A stretch of 31,157 nucleotides of DNA from Bacteroidota bacterium (GTDB taxonomy: Bacteria > Bacteroidota > Bacteroidia > Flavobacteriales_F > PHOS-HE28). The position numbers and the translations under genes are program-made. The notes under the pieces were generated by a model. It did not search any database. It had not been told where the DNA came from and saw only the letters and a program-made list of their open reading frames with translations. Of this stretch, positions 7,922 through 16,892 are shown piece after piece. Numbering within the stretch: position 1 is the stretch's first letter; every line of letters starts with the position of its first letter. The stretch lies in the NCBI GenBank assembly GCA_023418095.1, contig JAEZDL010000201.1, forward strand, positions 1 through 31,157, read 5' to 3'.

Positions 7922-9142
7922 TCAATCTGTGATCATCAATTGGCTGATCGCGATCGGAGTTCGTTGATCAGTAATGATCATGGTATAAGCACCGCTGCTC
8001 AATCCATGTAAGCTGATCTCATTGTTGAAACTCATTCTGTTGACCTGACGACCCAACGCATCCATCAGAAGTATTTCCAACCCGTTCGTATCATCCACAG
8101 GATACTTTAAATGAATGATCGAACCGGATGGAACTGGATTCGGATGAACAATGAAGGGATCGAGTGGGCCAAGATCAATTTCATCCAAGCCGATCGCATC
8201 CACTTTTACAAGTTCCCACCAATCCGTATGGTATGTATTCTGGGGATAAACATGACCCAAGCCTCCGAAGGGCCGGCCAAAAAGCGTACAGGATGCTCCG
8301 CTCCAACCGCTTGCACCGGGATAATCCGGAATAGCAGACCATGTATTTGTCGATGGCGTATACCAGTACGCATCATCCATGGTTATACCATTTTCAGCCC
8401 CACCGGTGATCACTGCGTCATTTGAATACGGCATCACCATCATCCAGGATCTGCCTGGTCCCGGCATGGATTGGACAGCCGACCATGTTGATGTGCTGGG
8501 ATCGAAACGCCATAACTCATTGGGAAAATCGAGAGAAGAGATCCTGCCACCATGAACATAACCGTACCCGCCGATCGCAAATCCAGTGGAGCCATATCGG
8601 GCCAGGTCAGGGATCCCTGATATTTCCGTCCATTGGTCCGTTGATGGATCATACTTGTACATGTCCGATAGATATGGTCCGGTCGCAGAACCCGCGTTAC
8701 CTCCACCAACGTAACCAAACCCACCAATGGCAAACCCATGCGGACTATATCGGGCATTTCCCGGAAGGGGTGCCCGAACCTGCCATTGATCGCTATCTGG
8801 ATCATACTCCCATAAGGAATTGGAGAAGAATGTTCCAGCCATGTGGCCACAGAGGACATACCCTTTGCCATTGATGCTGAAACTGGTCCCGTGGCTTCGC
8901 CCTTGAGGCATTGAAGCCACTTGCGACCATGAGTCATTAATGGGATCGTACCGCCACATATCACTGAAATAACTGCCACCTGCGTTCCCACCGGAGACGT
9001 AACCTGATCCGTTGATCGCAAAAGTGACCGCCCCCCATTTGCCTTGTGCAGGAAGTGAAGCCCGTTGTACCCACTGGAATGTAACTTGCGACCAGGCGCT
9101 TTGGATCAACAGGATGGTAAAGAAATATAGGATGTTACGCAT
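7922..9142 (-). CDS. Kelch-repeat protein with T9SS type-A sorting domain
   Basis: This is a 406-residue secreted protein. Residues 1-19 are a signal peptide (MRNILYFFTILLIQSAWSQ). Residues about 25-315 carry six Kelch-like repeats, each with a GxGYVxGG-type strand followed by a W-x-YDPxxDxW strand, for example NGSGYVSGGNAGG then MWRYDPINDSW. Six repeats would close one beta-propeller. Residues about 330-406 are a type IX secretion C-terminal domain: IVHPNPVPSGS, LLMDALGRQV, HGLSSGAYTM and a final strand ISQLMITD. It is thus probably exported by Por secretion and attached to or released from the surface; the binding partner is unknown. Minus-strand gene, divergent from the methyltransferase at 9222. 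Confidence 0.92.
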   Translation of the reverse strand: MRNILYFFTILLIQSAWSQVTFQWVQRASLPAQGKWGAVTFAINGSGYVSGGNAGGSYFSDMWRYDPINDSWSQVASMPQGRSHGTSFSINGKGYVLCGHMAGTFFSNSLWEYDPDSDQWQVRAPLPGNARYSPHGFAIGGFGYVGGGNAGSATGPYLSDMYKYDPSTDQWTEISGIPDLARYGSTGFAIGGYGYVHGGRISSLDFPNELWRFDPSTSTWSAVQSMPGPGRSWMMVMPYSNDAVITGGAENGITMDDAYWYTPSTNTWSAIPDYPGASGWSGASCTLFGRPFGGLGHVYPQNTYHTDWWELVKVDAIGLDEIDLGPLDPFIVHPNPVPSGSIIHLKYPVDDTNGLEILLMDALGRQVNRMSFNNEISLHGLSSGAYTMIITDQRTPIAISQLMITD

Positions 9143-9161
9143 TTGAGTATCGATCGGACAT

Positions 9162-9169
9162 CGAATCTA
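9162..9169 (-). promoter_or_regulatory. Candidate -7 box TAGATTCG for the Kelch gene
   Basis: On the minus strand TAGATTCG fits TAnnTTCG and ends 19 nt before the ATG at 9142. It sits in the 79-nt divergent gap between the Kelch gene and the methyltransferase. I could not identify a convincing -33 element. Confidence 0.35.
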
Positions 9170-9221
9170 TCGTTTTCCAGAAAGGAATAGCCCCAGAACG
9201 AAAAATACCTCTTGGTTCTCC

Positions 9222-9902
9222 ATGCCCGTTCATGATAACAAAAGCTACAAAAGCGAGCGCCGCGACCTTCTTTCCCAGCTGAATGCGCCATTGAAGGTGC
9301 TTGATGTCGGCTGCAATAACGGTGCGCTCGCCCGGGCGATAAAAAGAAAATTCCATGTCGCAAGGATCTGGGGATTGGAGATAAATGAAGAGGCTTTCAG
9401 ATCCGCCCTGCCAGATCTGGAAGGCGGAGACGTTATCGACCTCGATGATCTGCCCACTTTACGCACCGCATTGGCCGGCTTGCGATTCGATCACATCATC
9501 TGCGGCGATGTTCTGGAACATACGGTCAACTACAGGGACATCACCGGAATATTGTACGAACATCTGGAACCACGCGGCAGGATCATCATCTCAGTTCCGA
9601 ATTATGGTCATTGGCACACGTTGTGGGTCTTCCTTACCCGAAAGTGGCAACGCAATGAGAGAGGCATTTTTGACAAGACCCACCGCACCGTGATCATGCG
9701 CGGAAATCTGAAGGAATTCATGGAACAGTGCCCAAAAGGGGAATTCAAGTTACTGAAGAGGAACTTCCGATTCTTTGAGACCAACAAAGCATGGAAGCTC
9801 AACATGGTCGTGACCTATTCACTTTTCCCTTTACTGATCATACCGTATTTGAAGGATCTCGTCACTTTGGGGTACGTCTTCTCGATCACGAAGCCGGAAT
9901 AA
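9222..9902 (+). CDS. Class I SAM-dependent methyltransferase (MetW-like)
   Basis: This 226-residue protein begins at ATG 9222. Motif I, LKVLDVGCNNGALARAIK, lies at residues 24-41, followed by WGLEINEEA for ribose binding and the motif IICGDVLEHTVNYRDI, then RIIISVPNYGHWHTLW. The order and wording resemble MetW/Methyltransf_23 proteins that accompany glycosyltransferases. The C-terminal third (LFPLLIIPYLKDLVTLGYVF) is hydrophobic and may associate with the membrane. Only 3 nt separate its TAA from the GT2 start, so the two are almost certainly one transcript. The likely role is methylation of a glycan or a carrier-linked intermediate; the exact acceptor is unknown. Confidence 0.85.
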   Translation: MPVHDNKSYKSERRDLLSQLNAPLKVLDVGCNNGALARAIKRKFHVARIWGLEINEEAFRSALPDLEGGDVIDLDDLPTLRTALAGLRFDHIICGDVLEHTVNYRDITGILYEHLEPRGRIIISVPNYGHWHTLWVFLTRKWQRNERGIFDKTHRTVIMRGNLKEFMEQCPKGEFKLLKRNFRFFETNKAWKLNMVVTYSLFPLLIIPYLKDLVTLGYVFSITKPE

Positions 9903-9905
9903 CGG

Positions 9906-10886
9906 ATGCGCATCTCGATCGTACTGGCGGCTTTCAATGGCGAGAAATTCATAGCACAACAACTTGAGAGCATCATACACAATTCGCGCCCACCGGATGA
10001 GATCATCCTGATCGATGATCACTCTTCGGACGCGACCATCACCATTGCCCAGAAGATCATATCCAGTTCACCCGCCATCAAGCTTCATGTCCATCGGAAT
10101 CCGATCAATCTGGGTGCGACCAGAAGTTTCATGATCGGGGCAGGGATCTGTTCCGGTGACATCATCTTCTTCAGTGATCAGGACGATGTCTGGAGGAAGG
10201 AGAAGGTCGAAAAAATGTTGACCCCATTCGAGGTCGATCGGTCCATCTGCATGGTCTATTCTGACGGTGCGATCACAGATGCCCGACTGAGACCCACCGG
10301 CAGGACCATCTTCTCCACAAGGCGCAGAAGGGATCTTCATCTCGGGAACGATCGGGCGAAGGATAGCCTTGCACGTGATCCCGACATCAAGGGTTGTACC
10401 ATGGCGGTGCGATCGGAATTGATCCGGAAGGTGATCGCCGGCCAAGGCCCAGACCCGTTCGATCATTGGGGGCATGACCATTGGATCGCGCTCTTCGCAT
10501 TTGGACTATGTAAGGTCGGCGTGGTGAATGAATGCCTGATCGATCATCGATTGCATGGCAACAATACTTCCGCAGGCATGAGGTTCGATCCGCGAAGGTT
10601 CGAACATCTGAAGAAGTGGATCGGTACAGCGAGGACGAATGCACCGGATCACGATGTCAGGAAGTACCAACTCGCCATCGATCATGCAAAGATCTTCGGC
10701 CCTGGCTTCGATCCAGGTTTGTTGAGCGCTTTGGGCAGGATGTTCGCGATCGCCGAACAGCGGAGCGCGATCAGAAATGCGGGGATCTGGTCAAGACCGT
10801 TCAAAGCCGTAAGGCTTTATCGCCAGGGGATCTATGACCAACACTTCAATGGGATCTGGTCCATGCTCAGGGATATAGCGATCTGA
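9906..10886 (+). CDS. Glycosyltransferase family 2
   Basis: This is a 326-residue GT-A fold glycosyltransferase. The N-terminus ISIVLAAFNGEKFIAQQLES is the standard GT2 opening, followed by IILIDDHSSDAT (first nucleotide-sugar aspartates) and FFSDQDDVW near residues 86-94, carrying the DxD-like metal site. Later, KGCTMAVRSEL and DHWGHDHWIALFAF fit the acceptor side and catalytic acid region seen in rhamnosyltransferase-like GT2 proteins. It transfers a sugar from an NDP donor, probably onto a lipid-linked glycan at the cytoplasmic face. It follows the MetW-like gene by 3 nt. Its 3' end overlaps the convergent flippase gene by 20 nt (10867-10886). Confidence 0.92.
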   Translation: MRISIVLAAFNGEKFIAQQLESIIHNSRPPDEIILIDDHSSDATITIAQKIISSSPAIKLHVHRNPINLGATRSFMIGAGICSGDIIFFSDQDDVWRKEKVEKMLTPFEVDRSICMVYSDGAITDARLRPTGRTIFSTRRRRDLHLGNDRAKDSLARDPDIKGCTMAVRSELIRKVIAGQGPDPFDHWGHDHWIALFAFGLCKVGVVNECLIDHRLHGNNTSAGMRFDPRRFEHLKKWIGTARTNAPDHDVRKYQLAIDHAKIFGPGFDPGLLSALGRMFAIAEQRSAIRNAGIWSRPFKAVRLYRQGIYDQHFNGIWSMLRDIAI

Positions 10887-12360
10887 ACCTTCCCTTCAAC
10901 CCACGCACCAAAGGCTCCAATTCACGCAATAGCCCCAGTACGTATGCCATGGAAGCGAAAGCGAGCAGGATCGCCATGCTGCGCAGTGCGATATCGATCA
11001 ATGGCTCCCCGAAGAACGGGATCCAGGGAAATATCAGGGCGATCGATCCGATCAGGAGAATGACCTTCACTGTTTCCCACGTGTACGGCCAAAGGCGATA
11101 ACGTTCGTATAGATAACCCGTGCGGAACACGTTCACGAAGATCAGTGAGATCAAGGTGGCATAGGCCGCACCGATGATCCCGAACTGCCGGATCAGGAAA
11201 AAGTTCGCGATCGCGTTCACCGCGATCATGCTGAAACTCGAATAAGCGTCCAACCGGTACGATCGCGACATGGAGATGATGCCCACACCGAGGCCGGCCG
11301 TGCTGTTCAGCACATATGCGAGACCGATCACCCACGCCACTTCGGCGCCGGCGGAATACTCCAGCGGAAGCAGCTGGAAAAGATCATCGAGGCTCATCCA
11401 CATCATCAGGAAAAGCACACCGCTCACGAGCGTCTGCATCAACGACGATCGTTTATAGAGTTCATCGAGCAGGCGAAGATCGCGGCGTTTCCAGGCATCG
11501 GCCACCATGGGCGTGGCGGCCATGTACAGCGCACGGCCGGGCGCGGCGATCACCGATCCGAAGTAGAACGCGACGGCGTAGTGCGCCACGTTCCTGAGCC
11601 CATCGCCGAGCAACGCGCCGATCATAAGTTGATCCATGTTGCCGAGCACGATCCCGGCCAGGCCGGCGGAAAGTGTGTATGACCCATAGGTGATCATGCT
11701 GCGACGCATGCGCGAAGGCAACCGCCAGTGCGCAAGACCGGGTGTGAAATTGCCGCTCTTCCACAGATCGACCACCAGGGCGATGGTGCACACCAGGAAG
11801 ATGCCGATGTAGAACGACATGAAGATGCCGAACGGCATGGGTTGCCAGGCCTGCACTAGGATCAACACCGTTTGCAGCAGGCGCAGTACGAATTCGCGAA
11901 GAAAGATCGGTTGCACTGTGCGCCGCAACGAGCGGCTGTACGATCGCAGGAGGAGGAAATAGATCTCGCCCAGCACGAGCGGGAGGATCAGCAACCCATG
12001 AGTTCCGTATAGTCCGTTGCGATCGCTGAACATGCGCGCGAATTGTTCATGGAAGACCCCAAGAACAAGGATCGATGCAAGGCTCACCACAAGCCCGAAG
12101 AGCAGCAGCATGGAAAGGATGCCGCGATGTTGGCGCACCGGATCACGGAAATACGGAAAGAAGCGGATCACCGTGTTCTCAGCGCCAAGTTGTGCGATCT
12201 GCGCGGCGATGGTGGCGATGGAAACGAGCAACCGCGTAAGGCCGAATTCATCGGCGGCGAGCACGCGCGGATAGAGCACCACCACATTGATGAAGCCCAG
12301 CGCGATACCCATGTAGGTGAGCACCGTGTTGATGATCGCCTGGCGAGCCATCACACCCAT
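10867..12360 (-). CDS. Oligosaccharide flippase family protein (Wzx-like)
   Basis: This is a 497-residue integral membrane protein starting at ATG 12360 (MGVMARQAIINTVLTYMGIA); ATG 12351 is an alternative. The frame is open upstream to 12792, but that part is antisense-like low-complexity sequence overlapping the GT4 gene and is rejected. The body has 12 or more hydrophobic helices and typical MATE/MOP-superfamily polysaccharide transporter features: ADEFGLTRLL near residue 35, GAENTVIRFFPYFRD near 60, the middle segment GNMDQLMIGALLGDG, and a C-terminal half with repeated helices. It is expected to flip an undecaprenyl-linked glycan across the inner membrane. It is the last gene of the DUF4834-YfhO-GT4 cluster, 53 nt after the GT4 gene. 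Confidence 0.92.
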   Translation of the reverse strand: MGVMARQAIINTVLTYMGIALGFINVVVLYPRVLAADEFGLTRLLVSIATIAAQIAQLGAENTVIRFFPYFRDPVRQHRGILSMLLLFGLVVSLASILVLGVFHEQFARMFSDRNGLYGTHGLLILPLVLGEIYFLLLRSYSRSLRRTVQPIFLREFVLRLLQTVLILVQAWQPMPFGIFMSFYIGIFLVCTIALVVDLWKSGNFTPGLAHWRLPSRMRRSMITYGSYTLSAGLAGIVLGNMDQLMIGALLGDGLRNVAHYAVAFYFGSVIAAPGRALYMAATPMVADAWKRRDLRLLDELYKRSSLMQTLVSGVLFLMMWMSLDDLFQLLPLEYSAGAEVAWVIGLAYVLNSTAGLGVGIISMSRSYRLDAYSSFSMIAVNAIANFFLIRQFGIIGAAYATLISLIFVNVFRTGYLYERYRLWPYTWETVKVILLIGSIALIFPWIPFFGEPLIDIALRSMAILLAFASMAYVLGLLRELEPLVRGLKGRFRSLYP

Positions 12361-12399
12361 CGCCGGAAGTTCTTTGTGCGGTTCGTGTGCTGCACGCGG

Positions 12400-12407
12400 C
12401 GAATGTA
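12400..12407 (-). promoter_or_regulatory. Candidate -7 box TACATTCG for the flippase
   Basis: Minus-strand TACATTCG fits TAnnTTCG, in the short GT4-flippase gap, 39 nt before the flippase ATG at 12360. It may allow separate expression of the flippase in addition to read-through from upstream. Confidence 0.3.
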
Positions 12408-12413
12408 GCTGGC

Positions 12414-13709
12414 CTATGCCGATCGGTGTCCGGGCGGCTGAAGTTCGTTCAGCAGTGAAGCAAGCGTGCGCGTGAGCTCTATCCGTGAGAATTCCGCAGG
12501 CAGGGGATCCAGGACCGGTTCGATCCGGAACAGTTCGTTCACTGCCATCTCGATCTTTTCCTCGTGATCCCGGGGGACCATGACATTCGCATTTCCGATC
12601 ACCCGCTGTATATCCGATCCTTCCGGAGCGATGGCCAGGATCGGCCGTTGCACGGCGAGGTATTCGAATACTTTCGCGGGAAGGAAACCCATCACGTTCG
12701 GTGTGTTGTTCACCGGAAGAAGCAGCATGCGTGCACGCTGCATCTCTTCGATCGCCTGATCGTGCGGCAGGTGCGGGACACGTTGAAGCCACGGTGCAAG
12801 CCCGGCCTTTTCGATGTTCGCCAGGACCGAATGATCAACGCCACCGATCAACCGTAACTTGAAACGTTCGGCGAACATGCGATCGTGCCTTGTGCGTTGG
12901 GCCAGCGCCTTCCACAGGAACGGAACATCGCGCGTGGGTGTGATCGATCCCACGTGCACCAACGACCATTCCCGATCCACCGCGATCGGTTCCCTCGGAA
13001 GATCGGCCGGATCGAAACCGTTCGTGATCGTGTCCACCTTTCTTCCCCCGATCCTTTCCAGATCGCGCGCCCACGTCCAGCTCACGGTGGTCACCCGATC
13101 GGCTTCGTGCAGCACCTGCTTCTCCAGTTCGTGATGTTTCCGATCGGACCTTGCGGTCAGTTTCAACTGCCCGTAATAATCGATGTTCGTCCAGGGATCA
13201 CGGAAGTCTGCGATCCATGGGATGCCGGTGACCCGCTTGAGCCGTTGACCGATCAGGTGCATGCTGTGTGGCGATCCGGTGGTCACGATCGCATCCACGG
13301 GATGGTCCTCCAAATACTTCCGCAAACGTTCCACCGAAGGTCTTACCCACCATACGCGCGCATCGGGAATGAACAGATTGCTGCGCAACCACAATGCCAC
13401 GTCCTCACGCCAGCTCTTCGCCGCGGTCTCGCGCAGGAAGGCCGTTTGCAATCTTTCCTCCTTACTCCTTCCAGTGAATTTCTTGTAGATGGAATACGGT
13501 TCAGTGATCGGCGCTTCGATCACTTCGGCCTGTGGCGGGATCTCCTTCAACAGCGATGGATCCACGGCCTGCATCTCGGGGTTCGCAGGTGTGTAGATCA
13601 CAGGTCGCCAGCCGAACTGCGGGAGGTATTTGCTGAACTTCAGCCAGCGATACACCCCTACTCCAGCGTTCGGCGGCCAGTAGTAGGCGATGATCAGAAC
13701 GCGTTTCAT
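12414..13709 (-). CDS. Glycosyltransferase family 4 (GT-B fold)
   Basis: This 431-residue protein opens with KRVLIIAYYWPPNAGVGVYRWLKFSKYL, the standard glycine-rich acceptor-side start of GT4 enzymes. The mid part reads AIVTTGSPHSMHLIG and IPWIADFRDPW; the C-terminal half has LVHVGSITPTRDVPFLWKAL and the donor-binding segment LPAKVFEYLAVQRPILAIAPEGSD, with the conserved Glu of the E-x7-E region. It transfers a sugar from an activated donor during surface-glycan assembly. The ATG overlaps the YfhO stop by 4 nt (ATGA), indicating translational coupling. The flippase follows 53 nt downstream. Confidence 0.93.
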   Translation of the reverse strand: MKRVLIIAYYWPPNAGVGVYRWLKFSKYLPQFGWRPVIYTPANPEMQAVDPSLLKEIPPQAEVIEAPITEPYSIYKKFTGRSKEERLQTAFLRETAAKSWREDVALWLRSNLFIPDARVWWVRPSVERLRKYLEDHPVDAIVTTGSPHSMHLIGQRLKRVTGIPWIADFRDPWTNIDYYGQLKLTARSDRKHHELEKQVLHEADRVTTVSWTWARDLERIGGRKVDTITNGFDPADLPREPIAVDREWSLVHVGSITPTRDVPFLWKALAQRTRHDRMFAERFKLRLIGGVDHSVLANIEKAGLAPWLQRVPHLPHDQAIEEMQRARMLLLPVNNTPNVMGFLPAKVFEYLAVQRPILAIAPEGSDIQRVIGNANVMVPRDHEEKIEMAVNELFRIEPVLDPLPAEFSRIELTRTLASLLNELQPPGHRSA

Positions 13710-16522
13710 TCCGCTTCCGCAGGAAGGGCCCTCTCCCCTTTCATCGCCGCGCGCAATTCCAACCCCAGCATGCCGATCACCAGAAGGATCAGCAGAAGGC
13801 TGGAAGCGAGCATGATCGGTCTTGAAGTGCTGAACGCGCGGCTTTCAACTTTGAAGATCACTTCATGATCGCCAGCGGGAACGCGAAGCGCGCGCAACAC
13901 ATAATCGGCGCGAGCATGTTCCACCGGCTGGCCATCCACATAAGCCTGCCAATCCGGTCCGTACCAGATCTCGCTCAGCACGATCACACCTCCATTCGCC
14001 GATCGCACGTTGTACGTGAGTTCGTTGGTCTCGTAATGCGCAAGTTCCACGGAAGCCGATGGATCCCCGACGATCGAATCTTCGCCGATCTGCTGCCGGA
14101 AACGCTCATCGATCACGACCGTATTCTGTGGATCGATCTCTCCGAGGAGCTGGATCTCTTCATCGGAATTCGCAGCCCAGCGGATCTCGTTCACGAACCA
14201 ACCTGGGCCGTAACCATTGAGATTCTGGATCGGTGGCCGTTCAGGGTTGTAGATCAGATAGCGCGTGTTCAGCATGTTCAACACGCCTTCACGCGCCAGC
14301 AGACTATCGATCTGCGGTAGCGATGTGCCGCTCTGCAACAGGCCACCGATCCGCTGGATCGATGCACCGAGGTGGAAATCGATCAGTTCCTGGTAGCGCT
14401 TCAATTTCGCGCCGTGATAGCCACCAACGCTTCTGTGGAAGAAACTCGTGCGCGCATCATCGAAAGGTGAAGCAAGATTCAACACGCGATAATGGTCCGC
14501 GCGGCGCATCGCGGCGAATTTCAAGAGTTGGTCTTCTTCAGGCTGGATGCGTGAATTCGAGCTGTTCTCCTTGGAAGCGGCGCGCATATTCTCGAGCAAC
14601 TTCTCGAATTTCGTTCGCGCATTCGGATCTTCTTCCTGCGAAGCCAGTATGGCCAGATCGGCGGCGTTCGGTTCATGCGGGATCCCGCCTTTATCCTCCC
14701 ATTGTGCGTATCGCCCGCGAACCGTTTCGTTGTTCATGTAGCGCTTGTCCACCAGCCACAGATCGAGCAGGATCAACACGCCAAGTCCGGCGATCAACAC
14801 GCGCGAACCTATCGTTCGTCTTCCGAAAAGAACGATCAGCACGGCGGCCACGATCACGAAACCCAGGCTGCGCCACGCATCGGCGGAAAAGATCCCTTCA
14901 CGCACGTTCTTCAATGAATCCACCGCTAATACGATCTGGTCCTCCATTTCCGGCGAACTTTCCGCCTGGGAAGTGAAGGCAACCCGTTCATTTTCGCTGA
15001 TCAGGTCGAAGAGCGTTCCGGGACTGATCGAAACGAACAAGAGGAAACCAGCGACGATCCCGATGGTGATCAGCGAACGGCGTTCCATCAATTTATCCCA
15101 GCCTTTGCTTTGCGTCAGCCGATCGAGGTAGAGCACGCCCAGGATCGGCGCGGCCAGTGAAACGATCACAAGAATGATGGTGACCGCGCGGAATTTGTTG
15201 TAGCCCGGAATATTATCCAGGAAGAAATCCGTGAGCGGCATGTAATTCTTCCCCCACGCGAGGATCAGCGTAAGTATGAATCCGCTGAAAAGCGCGTATG
15301 GCAACGGTTCCTTCCAAAAAAAGATCCCGGAGAGAAGATACCCGATCACCAATAGGAATGCGATCGCGGGCGATTGAATATTCACCAGAAGGAACAACAG
15401 CGGCAGCGCTGCGATCACCCACCAACGTGCCCGATCCTGGATCTGGGCCAGCATCAACAACATCAGCAGCACCACGATCGCACCGATGTACACCGGACCT
15501 GAAACGAAGCGCTGATCGCCCCAATACCTGTTCTGTTGCGCAACGAATTGACGGAGCCGCGGATCTGACTTCGATAATGCCTCTTCGTTCGCACCGATCT
15601 GTCCGGTGGCACCGCCTTTCGCATCGGGGATCAACAGCGTGAACGATTCCTCGATCCCGAGGCTCCACATGGTCACATAATCCTTGTCCAGTCCCGTGGT
15701 CTTCACTTCATCGGCGGGTGATCCATCGGCCCGGATGGTGAGTTCACTTGGCCCGCGTGTGCTGTAACGGCCATATTCCCACGTGCTCCACAGCAATCCG
15801 AGGTTGCACAACAGCGCCAGTACGATCGCGATCACACCAAGTCCCGATCGTTTCAGGAAATCGATCCATGTTCCGGTGCGAAGGCTTGCGACGAATTCCG
15901 CCAGAACGAAGAAGATGATCACCAGGCCGAGGTAATAGGTCACCTGCACGTGGTTCACGGCGATCTCCAAGCCGAGGAAAAGCGCCAGCAGCGCAGCGCC
16001 CAACAACATCTTCCTGCTTCGGTACAGAAGGTAGACCCCGCCCAACACCAGTGGCATGTAACCGATCGCACTCGCCTTGCTCGTATGTCCGGCGGGCAGG
16101 ATCACGAAGAAGTAAGATGAAAAAGCGAATGCGATCGCACCCACCACGGCGAGCCATGTATCGAGTTTCAGGATCTTCAGGAACACGAACATCCCGAATA
16201 GATAAAGGAAAAGGAAACTCGCCGGCCGTGGGAGGAAGCCTTGGAAAAGCTGGTGAACATGAAGTAGAAGGTTCGATGCCCATTTCACCGAGATCTGGTA
16301 GGCCGGCATTCCGCTGAACATGCTGCCGGTCCACAACGCTTCCTCATCGTGCAGTGCGCGATGCTCATCGACCTCGTTGGCCATTCCCTGCCATTGCTTG
16401 ATATCGTGCTGGATCAGCTGCTTTCCTTCCAGCATCGGGCTGAAGTACATCACGCTAAGCGCATAGAAAAGGGCGATCGCGGCCAGGAAAGGCACGATGT
16501 TCTTCCAGGAGATCGGGCTCAT
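13706..16522 (-). CDS. YfhO family membrane protein
   Basis: This is a 938-residue polytopic protein. An N-terminal helix (NIVPFLAAIALFYALSVMYF) is followed by a large exported loop with QLIQHDIKQWQGMANEV and GSMFSGMPAYQISV, then about ten further hydrophobic helices up to residue 600. A soluble C-terminal domain follows, ending in EIWYGPDWQAYVDGQPVE and LRVPAGDHEVIF before a last helix (RPIMLASSLLLILLVIGML). This is the YfhO family (GT-C-like fold); in Firmicutes members are linked to glycosylation of lipoteichoic acid, and Bacteroidota members usually sit in glycan clusters. Here it lies 11 nt after the DUF4834 gene and overlaps the GT4 gene, so it is likely a glycan-transfer component; the donor and acceptor are not deducible. 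Confidence 0.92.
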   Translation of the reverse strand: MSPISWKNIVPFLAAIALFYALSVMYFSPMLEGKQLIQHDIKQWQGMANEVDEHRALHDEEALWTGSMFSGMPAYQISVKWASNLLLHVHQLFQGFLPRPASFLFLYLFGMFVFLKILKLDTWLAVVGAIAFAFSSYFFVILPAGHTSKASAIGYMPLVLGGVYLLYRSRKMLLGAALLALFLGLEIAVNHVQVTYYLGLVIIFFVLAEFVASLRTGTWIDFLKRSGLGVIAIVLALLCNLGLLWSTWEYGRYSTRGPSELTIRADGSPADEVKTTGLDKDYVTMWSLGIEESFTLLIPDAKGGATGQIGANEEALSKSDPRLRQFVAQQNRYWGDQRFVSGPVYIGAIVVLLMLLMLAQIQDRARWWVIAALPLLFLLVNIQSPAIAFLLVIGYLLSGIFFWKEPLPYALFSGFILTLILAWGKNYMPLTDFFLDNIPGYNKFRAVTIILVIVSLAAPILGVLYLDRLTQSKGWDKLMERRSLITIGIVAGFLLFVSISPGTLFDLISENERVAFTSQAESSPEMEDQIVLAVDSLKNVREGIFSADAWRSLGFVIVAAVLIVLFGRRTIGSRVLIAGLGVLILLDLWLVDKRYMNNETVRGRYAQWEDKGGIPHEPNAADLAILASQEEDPNARTKFEKLLENMRAASKENSSNSRIQPEEDQLLKFAAMRRADHYRVLNLASPFDDARTSFFHRSVGGYHGAKLKRYQELIDFHLGASIQRIGGLLQSGTSLPQIDSLLAREGVLNMLNTRYLIYNPERPPIQNLNGYGPGWFVNEIRWAANSDEEIQLLGEIDPQNTVVIDERFRQQIGEDSIVGDPSASVELAHYETNELTYNVRSANGGVIVLSEIWYGPDWQAYVDGQPVEHARADYVLRALRVPAGDHEVIFKVESRAFSTSRPIMLASSLLLILLVIGMLGLELRAAMKGERALPAEAE

Positions 16523-16533
16523 GTGGTCTGCTG

Positions 16534-16764
16534 CTATTTCAGTTCCTCGAAATCAGCGTCGGTGACATTTCCACGGGGCGGGCCGCCACCTTCGTTCCGC
16601 TCCTCCTTCAGCCTCTCGATGCGCACATCGCCCTTTGGCCGGGCGTTCCCATCGGACCAGCGCGTACCCGATCGCACGTTCCTCCTTCCGCCCGCACGCG
16701 TCACCAGCCGCAACACCCACCAGATGATCAGGAGTATGAGTATGGTGCGTAGCGTGTTGCTCAA
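16534..16764 (-). CDS. DUF4834 family small membrane protein
   Basis: This 76-residue protein has one N-terminal transmembrane helix (TLRTILILLIIWWVLRLV) and a short charged tail ending in GNVTDADFEELK. The helix-plus-tail pattern with a terminal DxDFxE(L/Y) motif fits DUF4834, a Bacteroidota-specific family of unknown function. The start appears to be TTG at 16764; no in-frame ATG is available, and an ATG slightly upstream is in another frame. YfhO follows after 11 nt. A consensus -7 box (TATCTTTG) lies at 16791-16798, so this gene probably leads the operon. Confidence 0.75.
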   Translation of the reverse strand: MSNTLRTILILLIIWWVLRLVTRAGGRRNVRSGTRWSDGNARPKGDVRIERLKEERNEGGGPPRGNVTDADFEELK

Positions 16765-16790
16765 ATCGATCCCCGTTCATTCGGGACGGC

Positions 16791-16798
16791 CAAAGATA
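16791..16798 (-). promoter_or_regulatory. -7 promoter box TATCTTTG, glycan operon
   Basis: Minus-strand TATCTTTG is a full match to the Bacteroidota TAnnTTTG -7 element, 26 nt before the TTG start of the DUF4834 gene at 16764. It would drive DUF4834-YfhO-GT4-flippase. No clear -33 TTTG was found. Confidence 0.5.
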
Positions 16799-16842
16799 GC
16801 AGGCCCTGCGGAGCCGCCCCCGTCACTCCCTTTCGATCGGCG

Positions 16843-16850
16843 TACCTTTG
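16843..16850 (+). promoter_or_regulatory. -7 promoter box TACCTTTG, DEAD-box helicase
   Basis: TACCTTTG is a full match to TAnnTTTG and lies 42 nt upstream of the helicase ATG (16893), giving a leader of roughly 35 nt. Together with the minus-strand box at 16791-16798 it makes a divergent promoter pair in a 128-nt gap. Confidence 0.55.
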
Positions 16851-16892
16851 CGGCCCGTTCCCGGTCCTTTCATCCTTCCGGCGCTGGTATAT

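Noticed and set aside
12361..12792. N-terminal extension of the flippase reading frame to 12792
   Set aside because: The extra 144 residues are low-complexity (A, R, S, H rich) and antisense-frame sequence within the GT4 gene; the flippase fold begins at ATG 12360.
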